Assembly (NCBI RefSeq): GCF_026672425.1
Contig: NZ_JAPPRC010000004.1
Location: 676,501-740,500 of the forward strand
Length of the DNA stretch: 64,000 nucleotides
Direction of reading: 5' to 3'
Source of the DNA: Pannonibacter sp. SL95
Lineage (GTDB): Bacteria; Pseudomonadota; Alphaproteobacteria; Rhizobiales; Stappiaceae
Under the pieces are notes generated by a model. That model did not search any database. It was not told where the DNA came from and was given only the letters and a program-made list of their open reading frames with translations. How positions within the stretch are numbered: the stretch's first letter is position 1; the number at the start of each line of letters is the position of its first letter. The translations under genes and the position numbers were made by a program. Below, piece by piece: positions 1-8,369 of the stretch.

Positions 1-1148
1 CGCCAGCGCTTCCTCGGCCTCGTTGCGGGCGGTCAGCAGCTCCACCTCGGTGAGCGCTTCCGCCCGCGCGTCGGGCGAGACGCGGGCGAGGTAGCCGGTC
101 CAGCGGTCGGTGGTGGCCGCCGGGCGCAGGGCCTCGCTGACGAGGCGCGCGCGGGCGACAAGCCGGGGGCTTTCCGGCGGGCAGAGCGCCAGCACGTCGC
201 GGCGCAGCACCTTCAGCCGGTCGAGCAGCAGCTTCAGGCCATATTGCGGATGACCGCTGACACTGCCCTCGGTGAAGGCGGGGGCGGGATGTTTCGCGCT
301 GAGGCGCGGCCGCGGCGCCTCGCCAAGCGCCTCCCACGAGGCGTCATCCATGTCGAGATCAAGCCCCGGCAGGACGATTGCCCCGCGCGGCAGGTCGGCG
401 ACGGCGGCGAGAAGCTCGGCCGTGGCCGGAACCGATCCGGTGGAGCCGGCGACGATGACCGGGCCCTGCGGCGGCGACTGGCGCAACCGCGCGGCCTCGC
501 GGCGGATCAGGGCGGAGCGGCGCGCCTTCGGGTCCATCGCGCCGCATTCCTCGAGATAGGCCTAAGCCAGGCCTTGCGCACGATGTCGAGGAATTCCAGC
601 GTCACCTGCCAGTAGCGGGCATGGTCATCCGGCACCAGGCGGGACAGGTCTGACCAGTCCGCTTCCTCCGTCTCCAGCTCGTCCATCAGCGTGATGAGAT
701 CGCCCGCCAGCCAGGCGGCGTCGGCGGCGGAGGCCGGCAGGCCAAGCGGTTCGTCGGCGGAAAGCCGCAGCACCTCGCGCCGCAGGGCCGCCTTCCAGCT
801 CATCACCAGCCGGGTCATGGCAAGACGGCGTTCCAGCAGTGGCAGCTCGGGCGGCAGCGCCTCGCCGTCGGCCACCGCCTCCAGCACCTGGGCTTCCTCG
901 TCGACATCACCAAGCGGGCGAATGCGCGGCAGGAGCACCGGACGACCGCCGAAGATCTGCTGCACGAGCATGGGAAGATTGCGCGCCGCGCGCCGGGTCG
1001 GCAGGTAGAGCGTGACGGTGGACAGGAGCAGCGGATCGTCCAGCGGCCGGAAGCCCTCGATCAGCCGGCCTTCGGCCAGCGCCGCGATCAGCTCGCGGGA
1101 GAAATCCGCAGAGGCCGGGATGGTGAAGATCCGCCGCGCCGCCGGCAT
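1..1148 (-). pseudogene. addB: AddB double-strand break repair subunit, 5' part, frameshifted and cut by the window edge
   Basis: AddB pairs with AddA in the alphaproteobacterial RecBCD-like helicase-nuclease that resects double-strand breaks for RecA loading. The start at 1148 reads MPAARRIFTIPASADF, a typical AddB N-terminus, and its ATG overlaps the murU stop (ATGA). The frame is good for about 195 codons up to ...DIVRKAWL, then runs into unrelated sequence and stops at 507. The continuation is in another frame: from position 561 leftwards AYLEECGAMDPKARR and then about 185 AddB-like codons (PVIVAGSTGS, SGHPQYGLKLLLDRL) stay open to position 1. One base missing between 566 and 561 (or two extra) accounts for it. 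Either the gene is truly broken or the sequence has an error. Confidence is high for identity and for the shift as written, low for biological inactivation. Confidence 0.85.
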
Positions 1149-1882
1149 CAGTCGGCGCTTTCCCGCACGGCAGCCTCGGCAGCGGCAATGTCCTTCGGCG
1201 TGCCGACGTGCAGCCAGATGCCTTCCATCAGGACACCGTGCAGTCGCCCTTCGGCTATGGCCCGGTCGAACAGCACGTTGAGCGAGAACTTGCCCTCCGG
1301 CGCGCCATCGAACAGCCGCGGCGAGAAGATGGCGGCCCCGGCATAGGCAAAGGGCGTGACGTAACGCTCCGGGCGACGGGTCAGGCGGCCTTCAGTGTCC
1401 ATCAGAAAGTCGCCGCGCCCCTCGTAGCCAACCGAGTTGATCAGATCGGAAATGAGCAGCAGGCCATCCATGAGCTCAGGGTCGAAGGCGTCGATCATGT
1501 GCTCGAGATTGGGCTTCACGCCCTCGATCCAGTAGGCCGTGTCGGCGTTGAGCAGGAAGAAGGGATCGGTGCCCAGGACCGGCAGGGCCTTGACCACGCC
1601 GCCGCCGGTTTCCAGCACGGTGTCGCGCTCGTCGGAGATGATGATTTCCATGTCCTGCCGCCGCCGGGCGTGCACCTCGACGAGGTCGGCAAGGTAATGC
1701 ACGTTGACGACGCAGCGCTTCACGCCCGCAGCCGCCAGCTTGTCCATGCCGTGGTCGATCAGCGCCTTGCCGTTGACCTCGATCAGCGGCTTAGGCGTCG
1801 TCGCCGTGATCGGTCGCATGCGCTTGCCGAGACCGGCGGCGAGGATCATGGCGGTGTGGGGACGGAACGGGCGGGCAGACAT
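1148..1882 (-). CDS. murU: MurU-like sugar-1-phosphate nucleotidyltransferase
   Basis: Cytoplasmic nucleotidyltransferase of the RmlA/GlmU-N fold. The N-terminus carries the nucleotide-binding motif MILAAGLGKRMRPIT followed by PKPLIEVNGK, and FFLLNADTAYW supplies the metal-binding Asp. About 244 residues, which fits N-acetylmuramate-1-phosphate uridylyltransferase (MurU) rather than longer UDP-glucose pyrophosphorylases. The upstream neighbour carries an AmgK-like kinase domain, and AmgK plus MurU form the known anabolic recycling route MurNAc to MurNAc-1-P to UDP-MurNAc, so context supports the name. I start at 1882 (MSARPFRP); the frame is open further upstream to 1993 but that part looks noncoding. 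The start at ATG 1849 (MILAAG) is possible. The stop overlaps the addB start by four bases, suggesting translational coupling. Confidence 0.78.
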   Translation of the reverse strand: MSARPFRPHTAMILAAGLGKRMRPITATTPKPLIEVNGKALIDHGMDKLAAAGVKRCVVNVHYLADLVEVHARRRQDMEIIISDERDTVLETGGGVVKALPVLGTDPFFLLNADTAYWIEGVKPNLEHMIDAFDPELMDGLLLISDLINSVGYEGRGDFLMDTEGRLTRRPERYVTPFAYAGAAIFSPRLFDGAPEGKFSLNVLFDRAIAEGRLHGVLMEGIWLHVGTPKDIAAAEAAVRESAD

Positions 1883-2046
1883 GACAGGGACCTGGCTGGA
1901 GTGCGAACGACGGTTCGCCAGAAAGTAAGAAAAGGGCAGCATGGTCTCAAGCCATGCTGCCCTAGCTGTGACTGCTTCGCGGAGGGAGTGCAAGTGCGCC
2001 GCGCGGCGGCAGACGGTTGCAGCTGTCGCCCGGCCTTGCGGCCGTG

Positions 2047-3594
2047 TCAGCCGCCAATCCGCTTGTGGAACCAGTGGTTCAGGTCGGCCAGCACCGGATG
2101 GGCCAGCGCCCGGTCGAGATAGCCGGCCATGCGTGGCAGATGCGCCATGTAGCCGGGCTTGCCCTCACGCAGGTTCAGGCGGATGAACAGGCCGAGAATC
2201 TTGGCAACGCGCTGGGCCGCGGTCACCGCATAGGCGGCATGGAAGGGCTCCGGATCGAACCGCATGTCCACCGTGCGGCGCGCGGTGACATAAAGATCCA
2301 CCAGATGCCGTTCCAGCTCGTGTGGCATGTCGACACGGGCATCGAGCGCCAGCGACGACACGTCATAGGCCAGCGGTCCGATGACACAGTCCTGATAGTC
2401 GATGAGGCCAAGCCGGTCGACGCCGTGCCGCTGCTCGCGCCAGATGATGTTGGGCGAATGATAGTCGCGCAGCACCCAGCCGGTTTCTGCATGCGCGATG
2501 TCATCCAGCGCCTTGTGCCAGAGCGCGTGATATTCCTCGCGGACATCGGTGGGAACAAAGTCTGGCGAGACCGGAACACCGGCGCGCCAGGGCACGTACC
2601 AGTCGAGGAACAGGTCGGCTTCCGTCAAAAGGGCACGGCGAGAATACGCCGGGATCGTGTAGCTGCCGCCGCCGGGCAGAGGCAGCGTCTCGGACCAGGG
2701 CGCGCTCGCGTGCATGTCGGCGAGCAGCAGCGCTGCAGCCCCGTAGCGCTCCGGGATCGGGGCTCGGTCGTGCACCATGGTGTCGGTGCCCAGATCCTCC
2801 AGCACGATGAGGCAGCGGTCTTCATCGGCGGCAAGGATTTCGGGGGCAGCATAGCCGCGCCGGCGCAGTTCCGTCGTCAGCGCAAGAAACGGCGCGATGG
2901 TGCGGGCGCGGTGGACGATCTCGCCGTAGCTGGGCGTTTCGCCGGGACCGGCCAGCTTGTACAGCGGCGGTGCATTCATGACGATCGCGCTGGCGCCGTC
3001 GAAATGCAGCCGCTCATAGGTGCGCGCAGCGGCGTCGCCGATCAGATAGCGGCGGGAGGCCTGGCCCCAGCCGGCCGCATGCATCAGGCTGCGGATGGCG
3101 ATGGTGCGTTCAAGCCTTGCGCCCCAGCGGGCGGCCGTCTCAGCCTCACGGGCCGAAAACACCACATGCCTGCCGTCGTCGTCGTGGCCGGCGCTGAACG
3201 TCAGGAACAGGGCGCCGGACGGCAGCAGATGCCCGGCCTTTTCCGGCCACTCGACCAGCGCCGCGCCCGTTGAAACCAGCTCGTCGAGCCCGAGTTCGAG
3301 CAGCTCTTCCGGGTCTTCCAGCCGGTAGAGGTCGAGATGCGAGACAGTCAGGCGCGGCAGATCATAGGTCTGCACCAGCGTGAAGGTCGGGCTTGGAACC
3401 TCCAGCGTGCTGTTGGCCGCAAAGGCGCGCAGCAGGGCGCGGGCGAAGGTCGACTTGCCGGCCCCGAGGTTCCCGGACAGGGCGATCAGATCACCGGCGG
3501 AGAGGAGGGCGGCCAGATCTTCCGCGAGCCGGACGGTCGCGGCTTCATCGGCAAGATCGAGGCTGAAAAGCTCGGTGGCGGGAACAGGCGCCAT
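2047..3594 (-). CDS. tsaE: TsaE / AmgK-type phosphotransferase fusion
   Basis: Two-domain protein of 515 residues. Residues 1-155 are TsaE, the ATPase of the t6A37 tRNA-modification complex: Walker A GNLGAGKST at 41-49, then EVPSPTFTLVQTY, HLDLYRL and VEWPEK. Residues about 165-515 are an APH-fold kinase: catalytic loop RDYHSPN near 376-382 (D377, N382) and metal-binding IDYQD at 398-402, as in the MurNAc/GlcNAc anomeric kinase AmgK. This fusion is known in many alphaproteobacteria. It would link tRNA modification and cell-wall sugar recycling only by co-expression; each half has its own substrate. RBS AAGGA lies seven bases before ATG 3594. It sits between divL (gap 8 bp) and murU, in one operon. 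Confidence 0.88.
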   Translation of the reverse strand: MAPVPATELFSLDLADEAATVRLAEDLAALLSAGDLIALSGNLGAGKSTFARALLRAFAANSTLEVPSPTFTLVQTYDLPRLTVSHLDLYRLEDPEELLELGLDELVSTGAALVEWPEKAGHLLPSGALFLTFSAGHDDDGRHVVFSAREAETAARWGARLERTIAIRSLMHAAGWGQASRRYLIGDAAARTYERLHFDGASAIVMNAPPLYKLAGPGETPSYGEIVHRARTIAPFLALTTELRRRGYAAPEILAADEDRCLIVLEDLGTDTMVHDRAPIPERYGAAALLLADMHASAPWSETLPLPGGGSYTIPAYSRRALLTEADLFLDWYVPWRAGVPVSPDFVPTDVREEYHALWHKALDDIAHAETGWVLRDYHSPNIIWREQRHGVDRLGLIDYQDCVIGPLAYDVSSLALDARVDMPHELERHLVDLYVTARRTVDMRFDPEPFHAAYAVTAAQRVAKILGLFIRLNLREGKPGYMAHLPRMAGYLDRALAHPVLADLNHWFHKRIGG

Positions 3595-3602
3595 GAAAGT
3601 CC

Positions 3603-6128
3603 TTATTCGGCGGCAACGCGGCCGCTTGCTTCCGGCCGGGCCGGGAAGATGCAGGTGACCGTGGTTCCGGCGCCTTCGCGGGATTCGATCTCCACTTCCC
3701 CGCCATGCAGCTCGACGAAGCTCTTGACGATGGAAAGGCCGAGACCGGCCCCACGTCTGCGGGCCCCGGAATCATGGCCGACAAAACGGTTGAACACGGC
3801 CTCTATCATGTCCTGCGGAATGCCGCAGCCGCGATCCTTTACCGTGAACACGATGCTGCTGCCGCGCCGGCCGCAGGTGATGTCGACGACGCCGCCCTTG
3901 TCGGAATAGCGCACGGCATTGGCGATCAGGTTGAACAGCACCTGGCGCAGCCGGCGCTCGTCAGCCAGCATGGTGCCGATGTCGTCCGGCACATGGGTGC
4001 GCAGGGTGATGTCGGCGTCCGCGAGGCGGTCCTTCAGCCCTTCGACAGCGGCAACCACGGTCTGGGCCACATCCACTTCGCTGAGATCCAGCTCCATGAT
4101 GCCCGCATCGATGGTGGCGAGATCGAGAATGTCGTTGATGATGGCCAGCAGCGCGGAAGACGAGGAGAGGATGTAGTCGGCATATTCCGACTGTTTGTCG
4201 GACAGGTCGCCGAACTTCGGATCCGACAGCAGCTGGGCAAAGCCGATGATGTTCGTCAGCGGCGAGCGCAGCTCGTAGGACACGTGCTGGATGAAGGCGT
4301 TCTTCAGCTGGTCGGCCTGCTGCAGCGCTTCGTTCTTGTCAACGAGGGCGCGCTCGACATTGACGCTGTCGGTAACGTTAACGAAGGTCACCAGCGTGCC
4401 GCCATCCGGCAGGGGCACGGTGGCGTAGTCCAGCACGGTGCCGTCACGGCGCTCCATGCGCCCGGCCAGATGCGTGCGGCTGTCCATCAATCCGGTGACC
4501 GAGCCCGCAAGCTGACGCCAGGCGTCTGCTTCGTCGGAAGTGGCAGCGCAGCTGTCGACGACCTCGTTGACATGGGGCAGTCCTGCGAGACGTTCTTCCG
4601 ACAGATGCCAGATCCGGCCGAATGCCGGGTTCCACAGGCGCAGGCGGCCATCGGAGCCGAACACGGCGACGGCTTCGGACAGGTTGTCGAGTGTTTCGCC
4701 CTGGACGCGGATCAGCGCGTTGTAGCGGCTCTCGAGATCCAGGCGTTCGGTGACGTTCTCGTAGATGTAGGTGACACCGCCCTGCGGATGCGGGTTGGCA
4801 ATGACGCGCAGCGTGCGGCCGTCCGGCAGGTGCCACCAAAATTCGCGCGCTGCCAGAGACTGGTAGCTTTCCAGCATCTTGGTCCGCCAGCCGCGATAGT
4901 CGGCCTGCTCCGGCAGTTTGCGGCCGGCGCGCAGCGTGTCGAGTACGGTGCCGTCTTCCGGATTGCCATCGAGGAAGGCCGGGTCGAGGTCCCAGAGCGC
5001 GCGGAAGGCGGCATTGTAGAACTGCAGCTTGCGGTCGGCGCCATAGATCGCGACGGCGGTCGCCAGCTGGTCCAGCGTGCGGCCGTGGAATTCTTCGGTC
5101 CGCAACAGTTCCTTGCGGATGCGGTCCAGTTCGGACACGTCGATGGCCAGAGCCGCGCCGCCATGCAGGTTGCGCGCGTCGGTCACCTCGAAGATGCGGC
5201 GTTCGCCGGCGGCCACGATCGGCATGCGGGCGGAGAAGCTGCCGTCGGCCTGACGGTCCCTGCGGATCGCCTCGCGGGCGGCAGCGTCGAGGAAGTCGAT
5301 GTTGCCTTCCACCGCGCGCGCCGGATCTGCGGCGTCAACGGCATGGGCATAGGCGGAGTTGGCCCAGGTGATCCGACCTTCGCTGTCGCTCTGCCAGGCT
5401 GGTGCAGGCATGGCTTCAAGCAGGGCGCGCAGCGTTGCCAGTTCGCCGGCAAGCTGGGTGTTGAGCGCGCCAAGTTCAGCCTGTGCCTGACGGTCGCCAG
5501 TCAGATCCGACAGGCGCAGCACGGCGGATGCGCCTGCGGTCCGTCCAACGGCTTCAACGAATGTCTGCGCGCGCGTCTCGAGCGTCAGGGCGAAGGCCTC
5601 ACCGGCAGCGCGCAGCCGCAGGAGATGATCTTCCAGACGTTCGGCCGATTTCGGTTCGAGCCAGCTGCCGAAGGCGAGCAATTGGGCAGGCGCGCGCGGA
5701 ACGCCGGAGCTTTCCGGCAGCACGCCCCAGATGCCGGGTCTGGCACCAATCCGGGTGCCTTGCGCTTCTCCGGCATCCGTCCAGGCGATGATCCGCTGGC
5801 CGTCGGTGTTGAGCAGCGATTCCAGCCGGTCGACCGTGAGGCGCAGGTCCTGCGTTTCCGCAGACATGTCCTCGATCTTCTCGTTGGAGATGCGGCGATT
5901 GCGGATGTAGGCGAGCGATGCGGTGATGGCAAAGGTAACGGCGCCGCCAAAGGCTGCGAGCCAGGCCATCTGCACAGGTTCAACAGGCGTGCCCTCGGCA
6001 GCCGCCAGCGCCACGCCGGCATGCGCGATCACGGCCAGAACGCTGACGCCAGAAAGGGATATCGTTTTCAGAATCCGTCCCCGCCGCCCTGCGCTAAAGC
6101 GCAAGCGTGACACGCCGACTGCCGGCAT
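3603..6128 (-). CDS. divL: DivL-like PAS sensor pseudokinase with Tyr in the H-box
   Basis: Membrane-anchored multi-PAS protein related to the cell-cycle kinase DivL, which modulates CckA and so CtrA. An N-terminal hydrophobic stretch (ISLSGVSVLAVIAHAGVALA) and a second helix (WLAAFGGAVTFAITASLAY) precede several PAS repeats (for example RITWANSAYAHAVD, KLQFYNAAFRALWD, RLRLWNPAFGRIWH). The dimerisation helix reads HVSYELRSPL: the phosphoacceptor His is Tyr (Y618, codon 4275-4277), the hallmark of DivL. The ATPase region is intact (N-box NLIANAVRYSD, DRGCGIP, GAGLGLSIVKS). I choose ATG 6128 (841 aa) because GAGGA lies seven bases upstream; ATG 6194 is in frame and would add 22 residues but has a poorly spaced RBS. 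First gene of the operon to addB. Confidence 0.85.
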   Translation of the reverse strand: MPAVGVSRLRFSAGRRGRILKTISLSGVSVLAVIAHAGVALAAAEGTPVEPVQMAWLAAFGGAVTFAITASLAYIRNRRISNEKIEDMSAETQDLRLTVDRLESLLNTDGQRIIAWTDAGEAQGTRIGARPGIWGVLPESSGVPRAPAQLLAFGSWLEPKSAERLEDHLLRLRAAGEAFALTLETRAQTFVEAVGRTAGASAVLRLSDLTGDRQAQAELGALNTQLAGELATLRALLEAMPAPAWQSDSEGRITWANSAYAHAVDAADPARAVEGNIDFLDAAAREAIRRDRQADGSFSARMPIVAAGERRIFEVTDARNLHGGAALAIDVSELDRIRKELLRTEEFHGRTLDQLATAVAIYGADRKLQFYNAAFRALWDLDPAFLDGNPEDGTVLDTLRAGRKLPEQADYRGWRTKMLESYQSLAAREFWWHLPDGRTLRVIANPHPQGGVTYIYENVTERLDLESRYNALIRVQGETLDNLSEAVAVFGSDGRLRLWNPAFGRIWHLSEERLAGLPHVNEVVDSCAATSDEADAWRQLAGSVTGLMDSRTHLAGRMERRDGTVLDYATVPLPDGGTLVTFVNVTDSVNVERALVDKNEALQQADQLKNAFIQHVSYELRSPLTNIIGFAQLLSDPKFGDLSDKQSEYADYILSSSSALLAIINDILDLATIDAGIMELDLSEVDVAQTVVAAVEGLKDRLADADITLRTHVPDDIGTMLADERRLRQVLFNLIANAVRYSDKGGVVDITCGRRGSSIVFTVKDRGCGIPQDMIEAVFNRFVGHDSGARRRGAGLGLSIVKSFVELHGGEVEIESREGAGTTVTCIFPARPEASGRVAAE

Positions 6129-6262
6129 TTCAAAATCCTCATTCGCCGCCAAAAAGTCCGGCCGGAGGCCGGAGTCCTCAAGGAAATGCCTCATTTCCCC
6201 TGATTCGTCCTGACCATACCGCGTTCGAGAATCGCGCTAAAGAGTCTGTTGCTGAAAAGTTA

Positions 6263-6290
6263 ACAGGCCCCGCTTTGGGGCGGGGCCTGT
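6263..6290 (-). terminator. Rho-independent-like terminator of ahcY
   Basis: A perfect 11-bp stem (ACAGGCCCCGC at 6263-6273 and its complement at 6280-6290) with a 6-base loop lies 68 bp past the ahcY stop. In the minus direction it is followed by a short T-containing run (TTAACTTTTC). It separates ahcY from the divL promoter. Confidence 0.7.
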
Positions 6291-6357
6291 GGATCGTTCT
6301 TTTCCGCAGGGTAAGACTGCGGATCCTTACCAGATATTGTGTCTGGTCGGCGTCAAA

Positions 6358-7746
6358 TCAGTACTTGTAGTGTTCCGACTTGAACGGACCCGCCTTCGCA
6401 ATCCCCAGGTATTGGGCCTGATCGTCGGACAGTTCGGTTAACGTAACGCCCAGCTTCTCGAGGTGCAGACGCGCAACCTTCTCGTCGAGGTGCTTCGGCA
6501 GGACGTAAACCTCGTTCTTGTAGTGGTCGCCGCGGGTGTAGAGCTCGATCTGCGCCAGCACCTGGTTGGTGAAGCTCGCCGACATGACGAAGCTCGGGTG
6601 ACCGGTGGCGTTGCCAAGGTTCACGAGACGGCCCTGCGACAGGAGGATCATCCGCTTGCCATCCGGGAACACGACCATGTCGACCTGGTCCTTGACCGGA
6701 CGCCACTGGAAGTTCTTCAGCGCGGCAACCTGGATCTCGTTGTCGAAGTGGCCGATGTTGCAGACGATGGCCATGTCCTTCATCGCCCGCATGTGGTCGA
6801 GGGTGATGATGTCCTTGTTGCCGGTGGCGGTGACGAAGATGTCGGCGGTGCCGGCAACCTGGTCGAGGGTCTTGACGTCAAAGCCGTCCATCGCCGCCTG
6901 CAGGGCGCAGATCGGATCGATCTCCGTGACGATGACGCGTGCGCCGGAGCCTGCGAGCGACTGGGCCGAGCCCTTGCCCACATCGCCGTAGCCGCAAACC
7001 ACGGCGACCTTGCCCGACATCATGACGTCGGTGCCGCGGCGGATGCCGTCAACCAGCGACTCGCGGCAGCCATAGCGGTTGTCGAACTTGGACTTGGTGA
7101 CGCTGTCGTTGACGTTGATCGCCGGGAACGGCAGCTGGCCCTTCTTCTGCATTTCATAGAGACGCAGCACGCCGGTGGTGGTCTCTTCGGTCACGCCCTG
7201 GATGAGGTCGCGCTGCTTGGTGAACCAGCCCGGGTTCTTGGCCATGCGCTTCTTGATCTGGGCAAAGAGGTATTCTTCCTCTTCCGACTTCGGGTTCTCG
7301 ATCAGGCCGGTCTCGCCGGCTTCGACGCGGGCGCCAAGCAGGATGTAGAGCGTGGCATCGCCGCCGTCATCGAGGATCATGTTGGCACCTTCCGGGAAGT
7401 CGAAGATGCGGTCGGCGTAGTCCCAGTATTCTTCCAGCGTCTCGCCCTTGGTGGCGAACACCGGAATGCCGGCGGCGGCAATCGCGGCGGCAGCCTGGTC
7501 CTGGGTCGAGAAGATGTTGCAGGAGGCCCAGCGGACATCTGCGCCAAGAGCGACGAGGGTCTCGATCAGAACGGCCGTCTGGATCGTCATATGCAGCGAG
7601 CCGGCGATGCGGGCGCCCTTCAACGGCTTGGAGGCACCGAATTCGGCGCGGCAGGCCATCAGGCCCGGCATCTCGGTTTCGGCGATCTCGATCTCGGTGC
7701 GGCCCCAGTCGGCGAGCTTGATGTCCTTGACGATATAGTCGGTCAT
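6358..7746 (-). CDS. ahcY: S-adenosylhomocysteine hydrolase
   Basis: NAD-dependent cytoplasmic enzyme that cleaves S-adenosylhomocysteine to homocysteine and adenosine, keeping methyltransferases free of product inhibition. The 462-residue protein starts [16 protein letters not shown] at 7746 and ends FKSEHYKY, the usual C-terminus with Lys and Tyr that reach into the partner NAD site. NAD-binding motif [16 protein letters not shown] and substrate motifs ([26 protein letters not shown]) are present, as is the 40-odd residue insert typical of bacterial enzymes. The frame is open upstream to 7977 but that part is the leader. The leader contains two hairpins and a strong inverted repeat (separate entries). 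Expressed alone, with its own terminator. Confidence 0.97.
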   Translation of the reverse strand: MTDYIVKDIKLADWGRTEIEIAETEMPGLMACRAEFGASKPLKGARIAGSLHMTIQTAVLIETLVALGADVRWASCNIFSTQDQAAAAIAAAGIPVFATKGETLEEYWDYADRIFDFPEGANMILDDGGDATLYILLGARVEAGETGLIENPKSEEEEYLFAQIKKRMAKNPGWFTKQRDLIQGVTEETTTGVLRLYEMQKKGQLPFPAINVNDSVTKSKFDNRYGCRESLVDGIRRGTDVMMSGKVAVVCGYGDVGKGSAQSLAGSGARVIVTEIDPICALQAAMDGFDVKTLDQVAGTADIFVTATGNKDIITLDHMRAMKDMAIVCNIGHFDNEIQVAALKNFQWRPVKDQVDMVVFPDGKRMILLSQGRLVNLGNATGHPSFVMSASFTNQVLAQIELYTRGDHYKNEVYVLPKHLDEKVARLHLEKLGVTLTELSDDQAQYLGIAKAGPFKSEHYKY

Positions 7747-7765
7747 GAAAATGTCCTGTGTCTGA

Positions 7766-7780
7766 CGGGCCAGTGGCCCG
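7766..7780 (-). promoter_or_regulatory. Leader hairpin just upstream of the ahcY start
   Basis: A perfect 7-bp inverted repeat CGGGCCA / TGGCCCG with a single central base, 20 bp upstream of the ahcY ATG. With a one-base centre it cannot fold as a tight hairpin without opening two pairs, but it could pair in the mRNA close to the ribosome site. Function unknown. Confidence 0.35.
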
Positions 7781-7807
7781 GCGCGGGGCGGAAAACGCAT
7801 CTGGCCA

Positions 7808-7844
7808 CAGGGCGTGCCCGGTCGGAATCCGACCGGTCCCCCTG
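7808..7844 (-). promoter_or_regulatory. Two-tier hairpin in the ahcY 5' leader
   Basis: Inner stem CCGGTCGG / CCGACCGG with a 3-base loop, enclosed after short internal loops by an outer stem CAGGG / CCCTG. No run of T follows, so it does not look like a terminator. It lies between the putative SahR-like operator and the start codon and should therefore be transcribed. It could be an RNA regulatory element, but I could not match it to the SAH riboswitch consensus by eye. Confidence 0.45.
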
Positions 7845-7890
7845 CAGCAACCGTCGTCCTTATACCCCGCGCGGCGCGGCCCTGCAATTC

Positions 7891-7914
7891 GGATATAAAG
7901 CTTTCTTTATATCC
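7891..7914. promoter_or_regulatory. Perfect inverted repeat upstream of ahcY, SahR-like operator candidate
   Basis: GGATATAAAG, four bases, CTTTATATCC: a perfect 10+10 bp AT-rich palindrome in otherwise GC-rich sequence, 145 bp before the ahcY ATG. ArsR-family SahR regulators are known to control ahcY and methionine-cycle genes in proteobacteria from palindromic sites of this general kind. That this site binds SahR is inference; no sahR gene is in the window. Confidence 0.6.
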
Positions 7915-8045
7915 CATTCGAAAAGCTGCGAACGGGGTAAAGGAAGAATGGACGGCGCGGAAAACTGCTGTCCGCAAGCGCCTGCACGAATAAACGCATT
8001 CTGGGAGAAGGTGGCCGGGGAGCGAAGAGTGCTGGGGCCTAAAAC

Positions 8046-8075
8046 GAAAAAAGGCCCGGAGAACCGGACCTTTTT
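8046..8075 (-). terminator. Terminator downstream of tRNA-Leu
   Basis: GGcCCGG, loop AGAA, CCGGacC flanked by runs of A and T, giving a stem-loop with a T-rich tail in the minus direction. It starts about 35 bp past the tRNA 3' end. Confidence 0.65.
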
Positions 8076-8108
8076 CATTCGGACCTTGGTAGTGGTCCGA
8101 AGCGGATT

Positions 8109-8194
<86 letters not shown>

Positions 8195-8369
8195 TGTGAG
8201 AGGGGCTTTTAAGGATGGCTCGGGGGGTTGTCAACCGGCCTTTTGAGGAAAAATGTGTTTGTGTACATCGTGCCTTCACACTGGGCTGGCAAAGGTCTAA
8301 GAACCCTCCGGTAGGGCCGTTTCCGGACGGCTGTGGATTTCTCAAGCGACGCGACAAGGAGCGGCAGGC

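Noticed and set aside
3705-6110. 801-codon plus-strand frame opposite divL
   Set aside because: Shadow of the PAS/kinase gene in the opposite strand; no motifs and biased composition.
7750-7860. SAH riboswitch before ahcY
   Set aside because: Hairpins exist but I could not identify the conserved core or pseudoknot by eye, so it is listed only as a structured leader.
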